Shown piece after piece: positions 1-5,104 of a stretch of DNA of 6,425 bases. Each line of letters starts with the position of its first letter. Positions within the stretch are counted from its first letter, which is position 1. The stretch spans positions 1 through 6,425 of the forward strand of contig JAOZLK010000155.1 in the NCBI GenBank assembly GCA_029934875.1. The letters are read 5' to 3'. Under the pieces are notes generated by a model that was not told the DNA's origin, made no database searches, and saw only the letters and a program-made list of their open reading frames with translations. The translations under genes and the position numbers were made by a program. This stretch comes from Bacteroidales bacterium (GTDB taxonomy: Bacteria > Bacteroidota > Bacteroidia > Bacteroidales > GCA-2748055).

Positions 1-480
1 ACAATGCTCCACCAGGAAGTGGTGACTGCCGCGTCCGGTGGCAAAGAGGGCACGTTTACCCCCGTACATCCGGCAGGCACGGAGAGTGATCCATGAACTG
101 TTTTCAGCAACGACCAGGTCGGTCCAGCAATTTTGGATGGTAAAACCTTCGATGCTGATCCAGGAGCAGTCCGCAAGCTTGAATGCATTGTTTTTCAGCG
201 ATATGCCGGGTTTGCTTTTCCCGTCAATGATGCAGACATCGGAACGCTCTCCCCGGATCACAATGGGAAGGTTCATCTCACCGTGCAGATTCTCGAGTCG
301 GTAGTTTCCCCGGTAGGTACCCCCGGAAAAGAGAATGGTATCCCCCGGCTTGGCTGCCTGCAATATTTGCATGATGCTGGCATTATCCATTTCGGGTTTC
401 ACCTGGGCCATGCCCCGGGTGTTCAGTATCAACAATACTGTCAGACCTATGCATATTATCCTTCCGGCTTTCGGTTTCAT
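1..480 (-). CDS. Secreted right-handed beta-helix protein, N-terminal part (possible polysaccharide lyase-like), cut by window edge
   Basis: The reverse strand reads open from an ATG at 480 through the window start, giving 160 residues with the C-terminus outside the window. Residues 1-26 form a Sec signal peptide: basic start (MKPKAGR), hydrophobic core about 8-19, and a signal peptidase I-like site at GMA-Q. Residues about 38-60 (LQAAKPGDTILFSGGTYRG) and 71-77 (LPIVIRG) are the typical opening of a secreted parallel beta-helix. They are followed by short repeating strands (IDGKSKPGISL, CSWISIEGFTIQNC, SSWITLRACRMYGG) that look like successive coils. This opening resembles family PL6 lyases (chondroitinase B/alginate lyase) and related DUF1565-type proteins, but no catalytic residues lie in the visible part, so lyase activity is an inference. 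It is GC-richer than the genes next to it (34/60 and 36/60 in rows 61 and 301). The start lies 71 bases after the ParE-type toxin stop, beyond a possible terminator, so it may have its own promoter. Confidence 0.8.
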   Translation of the reverse strand, partial: MKPKAGRIICIGLTVLLILNTRGMAQVKPEMDNASIMQILQAAKPGDTILFSGGTYRGNYRLENLHGEMNLPIVIRGERSDVCIIDGKSKPGISLKNNAFKLADCSWISIEGFTIQNCWTDLVVAENSSWITLRACRMYGGKRALFATGRGSHHFLVEHC

Positions 481-510
481 TATTCTATAAGTTCTAATGT
501 AAAAAGTGTG

Positions 511-547
511 ACAAGGCAAATGGTGTTTACCTAATATCAGGCCTTGT
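511..547 (-). terminator. Possible rho-independent terminator after the toxin gene
   Basis: On the minus strand a perfect 7-base stem, ACAAGGC (547-541) and GCCTTGT (517-511), encloses a 23-base loop. The loop holds a smaller GGT/ACC stem around AAAC. A CTTTTT run follows at 505-500, after five bases. The structure begins 4 bases beyond the toxin stop codon and is not U-rich on the other strand, so it fits a minus-strand terminator. The long loop and the five-base gap before the T run make it weaker than a textbook case. It could instead be an untranslated hairpin leader of the beta-helix gene. Confidence 0.4.
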
Positions 548-551
548 AGCT

Positions 552-869
552 TTATTCATTTACAAGATTTTCAAAATCGTATGTATTGCTCAACAACCGA
601 GCTGACCGGTGTACAGTAAGAATCTCAATTAGTTTTTCATCAACTAAACGGTAAATTATCCGAAAGCTCCCTCTTGTAAGTTGTCTTATTGATTCGTTTT
701 GGAGCTCGGGGACCATTTTCCCGGCCATCGGATTCAATTCCAAAATATCAGGTGATTCGAATAGTTTGGCAACAGTGAGCTCAGCATATCTTATCGAATC
801 TTTGGATATATGATCCCCAATGTCATCTATATCAGATAATGCCGACTCAGTCCAGATCACTTCAGCCAT
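552..869 (-). CDS. ParE/RelE-superfamily toxin of a type II toxin-antitoxin pair
   Basis: This 105-residue protein has the length and pattern of the ParE/RelE fold. It has an N-terminal strand and helix (VIWTESALSDIDDIGDHIS, residues 4-22), a central P-x-A-G-K-M-V-P-E-L stretch (47-56), then RQLTRGSFRIIYRL (62-75) and the closing EILTVHRSARLL (82-93), with H87 and R91 at the usual conserved positions. Family members either poison DNA gyrase (ParE) or cleave ribosome-bound mRNA (RelE). The sequence alone does not decide, though the WT..A..DI.DI start and H-x3-R end look more ParE-like. The ATG lies inside the end of the antitoxin gene (13-base overlap), so translation is probably coupled. No truncation or frameshift is visible, so the toxin looks functional. 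Sampled composition is AT-rich (row 781: 19/60 G+C). Confidence 0.85.
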   Translation of the reverse strand: MAEVIWTESALSDIDDIGDHISKDSIRYAELTVAKLFESPDILELNPMAGKMVPELQNESIRQLTRGSFRIIYRLVDEKLIEILTVHRSARLLSNTYDFENLVNE

Positions 870-1039
870 TTCTTCAGCTTTTCTTTGGCTTCTGCTTTAT
901 TGTAGACTTTGCCTTCCGCTGAATCATTGAGTCCCTTTTGAATTTTCTCAACTACAACAAGGTGATCGATCACCTGATCAATAGTCACGTTTTCAGGGAG
1001 ATTACTAAGTGAATCTATTATTTGAGTCTTTGTTAACAT
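857..1039 (-). CDS. Antitoxin partner of the ParE-type toxin
   Basis: This small 60-residue protein is encoded directly before and overlapping the toxin gene, the standard antitoxin position. Residues about 4-32 look helical (KTQIIDSLSNLPENVTIDQVIDHL and after). The C-terminal half (EKIQKGLNDSAEGKVY, then KAEAKEKLKKWLK) matches the recurring antitoxin pattern of a 'GL..(A)EG' turn followed by a short amphipathic, lysine-rich helix ending in a K-W-L motif. That segment most likely wraps the toxin. I recognise the type rather than a named family. Neither a ribbon-helix-helix nor a helix-turn-helix DNA-binding domain is obvious, so autoregulation cannot be claimed from the sequence. The gene starts 83 bases after the GH2 stop and has a TAnnTTTG-like element at 1059-1066, so the pair may be transcribed on its own. 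Confidence 0.75.
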   Translation of the reverse strand: MLTKTQIIDSLSNLPENVTIDQVIDHLVVVEKIQKGLNDSAEGKVYNKAEAKEKLKKWLK

Positions 1040-1058
1040 CTTGAGAATGTATCTGTAT

Positions 1059-1066
1059 CAAATATA
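1059..1066 (-). promoter_or_regulatory. Bacteroidota-type -7 promoter element before the antitoxin gene
   Basis: The minus strand reads TATATTTG, an exact match to the TAnnTTTG -7 consensus of Bacteroidota housekeeping promoters, about 20 bases upstream of the antitoxin ATG. I could not find a clear TTTG/TTG -33 element at the usual distance, so this is one half of a promoter at best. The surrounding 1040-1122 gap shows no other gene and no convincing terminator for the GH2 gene. Confidence 0.35.
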
Positions 1067-1122
1067 AGAAAAACCTTCATGTGTTTTGTTATTCAGCTAT
1101 TAGGCCAATTGTGTAAGAGCAG

Positions 1123-4083
1123 TTAGTTTGAGATCATCAGAACTGCACTTCCCTTATATTCTTTTTCAGAAGGAAGCATCTTCATGTAATTCCCCCAGAG
1201 CAGACTGAGGTAATCCCATTTGTCATTTATGATGAGTGTATGATTGTTGTCAATTATATCATAGCGACAGGCCTGGGTGCCTTCTGAGAATACTTCTATC
1301 CTGGAATTCGATTGAGTTGTCAATGAGAAGGAATATATATTCTCTTTCAAGGAGCGTGCAATATTGGTAAATGGCAATTCTTCCTCCAGGCCAAAATAAT
1401 AGAATCCTTTGCTATCCATTTCCCATTCATGCTCAATATTTTCACGATAATTCATTCCTGGCTTACTATTCAAATCCACACTGCCCATCTGCCTGCCCAG
1501 GTGAGATTCAGGATAAGCAGTGAAATATGAATTCCGCATCCAGCTCAGGTTTTCAAATGATTCAACCGTAATAAATTTCAAGCCAAGTTCTTGCATGGGT
1601 ATCTTTTCAGGTGAATTTTCAATGTTGTAATCGATATTAAAAAGGCCATTTTCATCAATCCTGATAAGGAACCTTGCATCTATCTTATCATATTTCCCTT
1701 CAGTTGAAATGCTTATTATTCCCTCTTTTACTTCATACTTAAAATTAGTGCACTTCCAGTTCTCAGCATAATCTTCCATTGTTATAGTTGAATACTGAAG
1801 CCTGTTGCCCGGAATTTTCAGGTTGATAAAGGGGCCTGATTTAATCAGCTCTTCACCATTTACTTTCACATTTTCAAGTAAGCCAACTTTTTTATCAATG
1901 TTCAGCTCAAAATTTTTACCGGCAATTACAAGCTGTTCATTAGTTTCATTAATATTCAGCGTTCCCTTCTTACATACAGGTAGTTCGGGTACTTTTGTTC
2001 CCACCTGGATATTGTACTCGTCAAGCAGTATTGTATCATTCTGGTAAAAGCAAATGTTGAGTTTAGTATCATTTCCCCAGTTGTTTGCCGGGATCGTAAG
2101 TTCACCTCTTCGATGGGGATCAAGATTGATATTCTCAAGAATTCCTGATTGATTTTCATACTTCCAGGTAATTTTTAATTCACTGAAATTGGTATGGTCA
2201 AAGCGGTTGTGAACCGGAATGCTTAATTCCTTATTGGTTTGAAATTCAGTAATTTGCCTGGCATAAATTTTTGTTGGTGAATATGCTTTTTTTGTTCCCC
2301 AGAACTCAGGTTTTCTCCTTCGCCAGGTATCAATTATTCCCCATTCCCCGTAACCAATTGTTGGTCCCATGTAAGTTGCCGGAATAATATTCTCATCAAG
2401 AATTCCCCACCATTCATTATAGCCTTCCAAATCCTCAGGTAGCATAAATGTTTCATCTATCATACACCAGATTGCACCACCCAGTCCCCCGTCTGCATCA
2501 AATAAGTTGGTCCACATTTTATCAAGACTTTCTCCCCAGAAATTCCGCACATTAGGGTCGTAACGCAAAGTAGGGTTATTGTAACAGGCCACGTGTGCCC
2601 ATTCATCATGCAGCATGGGCATAGCCTCGTAGGAAAAGTCTGTAATTGCGATGCCATATTGATTCAATTTCCCATCCCACGCAGGGTAGTGCATACTCAC
2701 AAGATCATAAATTTTCAGACTGTCAGGAACCTGTCCCGGATAACTGTATATAACAGGACGAGTTAAATCATTTTGCTTAACCCATTTGTAGGATTCCAAA
2801 AAATTATCTCCAAACCTGTTTTCATTCCCAATGGACCAGATTATAATACTTGGGTGCATTCGATGGTTTTGAACCATTTCTTCCAGCTGGGATAAGTACC
2901 GGCCTTTAAATTCAGGGTCACTTTGGGTAGCGCCCGTTTCCTTATAAGCTTCCGTACGATGAGATCCCACAAAACATACTGCAGTTTCATCTTCTACGTA
3001 AACGCCGTATTCATCACAATAATTCAAAAATGCTTCCGATGGCGGATAGTGTGAAGTTCGGATGAAATTCATATTGCACTCTTTGGCCAGTAGAACATCT
3101 TCTTTGTCATATTCCGGGGTAGTCATTCTTCCCAGTGTTGGATGAATGTCGTGGCGGCAGGCTCCACGTAATTTAACCGGCATTCCATTTACCAGCAATT
3201 TATTTCCTTCAATCACTACTTCGCGAAAACCTACTTTTTGTGTTGTTTTAAGGATCTCTTTTCCATCTTCGAGCAGCGAGGCAACAAGGGTGTATAAATT
3301 TGGATGTTCGGCATCCCACTTTTCAGGATTATCAAGCGGGATTGAAAACTGCCCACTTTGCGAAGTAGCTTCGTTTTCAGCTTCGACAATCAAAGCATTC
3401 TCATCATCGTATAGTTCAACTTTTATGCTTGCTGGAGATGCTTGGGTTAGTTCATAAAAGACCTTTAATTCGGCATCTTGGTATTGTTCATCCAAATCGG
3501 TCTCATAATAGAACTGTTTGAAGTTTTGTTTAGGTAGGGCCACCAGTTCCACATCGCGCAGAATTCCCCCAATCTGGTGTTTGGCATAACCACTTCCATA
3601 TGAAATGTCATCGGCACGATCAACAATTTCAACACTTATACTGGCCTGTTCTCCGGCAGTAACGAATTCAGTAATATCACAACTCCATTTGGTAAAGCCG
3701 CCATAATGCTCACGAACAAAATGTCCGTTAACCCAGACACGGGCATAAGAGTACACTCCATAAAAGTTTAATAGTATTTGTTTTTCAATAAAATCTATTG
3801 GAATTGCAATTTGGTGCTTATAGGCGTAAGGTTGATCGTGCTTAATTGCAAACCCTTGCATCTGGCACTCGCCCGGAACCTGGATGTCGGCCCAGTTTTG
3901 AAAATCCACTTCATCTTCCCAGAACTTCTCGGGCGGAGACATGGAAAATTTCCAGCTTCCATTTAGCAAAACCACCGGAGTATCTACCCCGGCAACATCG
4001 ATGGTTTTGTATTCGGATTGCCTGTTGCATCCAAATAAAACAAGAGCTAATAAAAGTATGGATTGAAATAATTGATGAGTCAT
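1123..4083 (-). CDS. Glycoside hydrolase family 2 lipoprotein (beta-galactosidase-like)
   Basis: This 986-residue protein hydrolyses a terminal beta-linked sugar by a retaining mechanism, judging by its GH2 signatures. From the chosen start (ATG at 4083) residues 1-19 form a lipoprotein signal with lipobox LFGC (Cys19). Next come a jelly-roll sugar-binding domain (about 30-185, with LNGSWKF and VWVNGHFV), an Ig-like domain (about 190-290), the TIM barrel (about 295-600) and C-terminal beta-sandwich domains. Barrel landmarks are RGACRHDIHPTLGR (306-319), NFIRTSHYPPS (about 339-348), the acid/base Glu421 in IIIWSIGNEN and the likely nucleophile Glu494 in MPMLHDEWAH. The last 250 residues (IDKKVGLLENVKVNGEELI onward) resemble the small-chain-like C-terminal domain of LacZ. 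An ATG 78 bases upstream would add a threonine-rich tail in front of the signal and run into the preceding gene, so I rejected it. The gene begins 4 bases after the upstream stop. GH2 includes galactosidases, mannosidases and glucuronidases, so the substrate is open. Confidence 0.9.
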   Translation of the reverse strand: MTHQLFQSILLLALVLFGCNRQSEYKTIDVAGVDTPVVLLNGSWKFSMSPPEKFWEDEVDFQNWADIQVPGECQMQGFAIKHDQPYAYKHQIAIPIDFIEKQILLNFYGVYSYARVWVNGHFVREHYGGFTKWSCDITEFVTAGEQASISVEIVDRADDISYGSGYAKHQIGGILRDVELVALPKQNFKQFYYETDLDEQYQDAELKVFYELTQASPASIKVELYDDENALIVEAENEATSQSGQFSIPLDNPEKWDAEHPNLYTLVASLLEDGKEILKTTQKVGFREVVIEGNKLLVNGMPVKLRGACRHDIHPTLGRMTTPEYDKEDVLLAKECNMNFIRTSHYPPSEAFLNYCDEYGVYVEDETAVCFVGSHRTEAYKETGATQSDPEFKGRYLSQLEEMVQNHRMHPSIIIWSIGNENRFGDNFLESYKWVKQNDLTRPVIYSYPGQVPDSLKIYDLVSMHYPAWDGKLNQYGIAITDFSYEAMPMLHDEWAHVACYNNPTLRYDPNVRNFWGESLDKMWTNLFDADGGLGGAIWCMIDETFMLPEDLEGYNEWWGILDENIIPATYMGPTIGYGEWGIIDTWRRRKPEFWGTKKAYSPTKIYARQITEFQTNKELSIPVHNRFDHTNFSELKITWKYENQSGILENINLDPHRRGELTIPANNWGNDTKLNICFYQNDTILLDEYNIQVGTKVPELPVCKKGTLNINETNEQLVIAGKNFELNIDKKVGLLENVKVNGEELIKSGPFINLKIPGNRLQYSTITMEDYAENWKCTNFKYEVKEGIISISTEGKYDKIDARFLIRIDENGLFNIDYNIENSPEKIPMQELGLKFITVESFENLSWMRNSYFTAYPESHLGRQMGSVDLNSKPGMNYRENIEHEWEMDSKGFYYFGLEEELPFTNIARSLKENIYSFSLTTQSNSRIEVFSEGTQACRYDIIDNNHTLIINDKWDYLSLLWGNYMKMLPSEKEYKGSAVLMISN

Positions 4084-4087
4084 ATGA

Positions 4088-4525
4088 TTATAATTTGAGG
4101 ATTTCGCCCTTCTTATCTTTGTGGTAGTTGTTGTAGGAAAGGTAGAAAGCCCACCAGACAAAGATCAGGATCAGGGGGAGAATGGAGTAGGAGGTGAGGT
4201 AGAGGCAGGCGAGGTTGAGGATGCAATTTTTGGATGGATCCCCGGCCCGGTAAAACACAAGGAATTCACGTCCCATTTTCAGCTCAGTGTCAGTGGGTGC
4301 CCATACCTCCACCAGTCCATCGCCGGTGTTGAACTGTATTTTGCTGGCGTAGAAAACTTCCTTTTCTCCATACAGGTTTTCGCCAAAGTAGGAACTGTAC
4401 TCCATAACCGTCCCGGTGCTCCGTTCCCCGAAGGAAAACAGTCGCCAGTGCCTGCCCAGGGGAAGCAGCACGATGAGGAGCAGGACCACGCGAAATATCG
4501 ATTTGCTTATGCTGTACAATTTCAA
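4088..4525 (-). CDS. Small two-helix membrane protein, DUF3592-like
   Basis: This 145-residue protein has a hydrophobic segment near the N-terminus (about 11-24, FRVVLLLIVLLPLG), a roughly 85-residue soluble region, and a second helix at about 110-131 (LTSYSILPLILIFVWWAFYLSY), followed by a lysine-rich tail. The soluble part has GTVMEYSSYFGE early and YRAGDPSKNCIL just before helix 2. This arrangement, including a Y-x-x-x-D-P motif ahead of the second helix, is characteristic of DUF3592-type proteins, whose function is unknown. The start is a TTG. The first in-frame ATG is at residue 41, past the first helix, and an in-frame TAG lies 30 bases upstream of the TTG, so no better start exists (a second TTG follows at codon 3). 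It lies 10 bases after the HEPN remnant and 4 bases before the GH2 start, so co-transcription is likely. It is GC-rich compared with both neighbours (row 4441: 38/60). Confidence 0.65.
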   Translation of the reverse strand: MKLYSISKSIFRVVLLLIVLLPLGRHWRLFSFGERSTGTVMEYSSYFGENLYGEKEVFYASKIQFNTGDGLVEVWAPTDTELKMGREFLVFYRAGDPSKNCILNLACLYLTSYSILPLILIFVWWAFYLSYNNYHKDKKGEILKL

Positions 4526-4535
4526 GGAGAGGTCG

Positions 4536-4709
4536 TTAAGATTCTGATTTTGTATCTATAAGTTGATTTAGAATCTCGCTAAGGTTCTGAACTTCTTCAA
4601 TTAATGGTATTACATCCTCCTTTTGAAATTCAAGAATAACAGCATCTCGAAAAACCTCCTCTGATCTTGCTTTTCGGTATCCAATGTATTCTGTTTGCGA
4701 GCCTGTCAT
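4536..4709 (-). pseudogene. HEPN-domain toxin remnant with an internal in-frame deletion
   Basis: Only 57 residues are encoded, while HEPN partners of minimal nucleotidyltransferases usually have about 110-140. Residues 1-27 (MTGSQTEYIGYRKARSEEVF, then RDAVILE) match the usual first HEPN helix. Residues 28-57 (FQKEDVIPLIEEVQNLSEIL, then NQLIDTKSES) match the usual last helix, where family members read like 'F..E.V.PLIE.V..F...I..LI'. The middle, which carries the R-x4-6-H RNase motif, the helix around 'NR.YYA.FY' and the later 'LR..GDY' region, is missing, and the two ends are joined in frame near 4626-4634. The start is set by a 4-base ATGA overlap with the nucleotidyltransferase stop, the normal layout for intact pairs. 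The peptide may still be made but cannot act as an RNase. The alternative, an unrelated small protein, is less likely because both ends and the gene order fit HEPN. Confidence 0.65.
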
Positions 4710-5029
4710 GCGATATGAATGCCTTCTTTCTGTATGCTTTTGTATAGGGGAGAATGTACATGAAGGGTTTCCCAATCAGATTTTGAGTAGATGAAGGTTG
4801 ATATGGGTTCACCCACGTCGAGTTCGATCTGAAAGATCTCATCACGATATCCAGCCTCGATGGACCTGTTTTTTTTTGGTTGGTTGATTAAGATCAAAAT
4901 ATCCCAGTCAGATTCCTCATGTGCCAGGCCGCGAGCGTGAGAACCGAATAAAATAACCTCAGCATGGGGATCCTTACTTTTGATCCTCGCTCCGATAATT
5001 CCTGCTATATCCAATTCTCTTTTGGTCAT
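4706..5029 (-). CDS. MntA-type minimal nucleotidyltransferase antitoxin
   Basis: This 107-residue protein belongs to the polymerase-beta-like minimal nucleotidyltransferases. The signature G-S-x10-D-x-D is intact: GSHARG at 29-34, then SDWD at 40-43, with metal-binding Asp41 and Asp43. A third acidic residue is probably Glu69 or Asp71 in QIELDVGE. The C-terminus (SPLYKSIQKEGIHI) is the usual end of the family. In studied HEPN/MNT modules the MNT protein is the antitoxin and transfers AMP to a tyrosine near the HEPN catalytic motif. Here the downstream HEPN gene has lost that region, so the enzyme appears to be without its target unless another HEPN protein exists elsewhere. I chose the ATG at 5029 because it gives the normal family N-terminus. 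An ATG at 5065 would add 12 residues that do not look like the family. Sampled composition is AT-rich (row 4861: 21/60 G+C). It starts 75 bases after the esterase stop. Confidence 0.85.
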   Translation of the reverse strand: MTKRELDIAGIIGARIKSKDPHAEVILFGSHARGLAHEESDWDILILINQPKKNRSIEAGYRDEIFQIELDVGEPISTFIYSKSDWETLHVHSPLYKSIQKEGIHIA

Positions 5030-5057
5030 GGAAAAAAATATCCGCCGATTGCCAATG

Positions 5058-5099
5058 CTATGCAATTTCGGACTGGTTACTTATGCTATATAGCTTCAT
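5058..5099 (-). other. Mini-ORF beginning MKLYSI, copy B of a three-fold repeated gene start
   Basis: An ATG 5 bases after the esterase stop opens a 13-residue reading frame (MKLYSISNQSEIA) ending in TAG. Its first 17 bases after the A of ATG (minus strand of 5098-5082, TGAAGCTATATAGCATA) match copies at 6355-6339 (15/17) and 4524-4508 (13/17). In all three the frame reads K-L-Y-S-I after a possible start codon. Its opening MKLYSIS is identical to that of the DUF3592-like protein downstream, so it may be a leftover 5' end of such a gene, separated from its body by the HEPN/MNT genes. It could also be a leader peptide or chance. The segment includes a perfect 10-base palindrome, GCTATATAGC (5085-5094). 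Confidence 0.4.
5082..5098 (-). repeat. 17-base repeated boundary motif, three copies in the window (copy B)
   Basis: Copies on the minus strand: A 6355-6339 TGAAGCTGTACAGCATA, B 5098-5082 TGAAGCTATATAGCATA, C 4524-4508 TGAAATTGTACAGCATA. A versus B and A versus C differ at two positions each, all transitions. The copies lie ahead of the esterase, ahead of the nucleotidyltransferase and at the first codons of the DUF3592-like gene. Copies B and C continue identically for two more bases (AG). A rough estimate gives one or two chance 15/17 pairs in a window of this size, so a single pair means little. The third copy and the consistent positions are what make it notable. Confidence 0.5.
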
Positions 5100-5104
5100 T
5101 TTTC

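Noticed and set aside
133..534. Plus-strand 133-codon frame at the left end
   Set aside because: Antisense to the beta-helix gene, whose signal peptide and repeats are convincing.
1040..1122. Rho-independent terminator for the GH2 gene
   Set aside because: A TTTTTCTT run is present on the minus strand but no stable GC-rich stem precedes it.
4084..4161. 26-residue N-terminal extension of the GH2 protein from an ATG at 4161
   Set aside because: It would place a threonine-rich, basic stretch before a clear lipoprotein signal and overlap the upstream gene; the ATG at 4083 gives a normal lipobox at Cys19 and sits 4 bases after the upstream stop.
5030..5065. Earlier ATG at 5065 for the nucleotidyltransferase
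   Set aside because: The 12 added residues do not match the family N-terminus, and the ATG at 5029 gives the usual length before the GSHARG motif.
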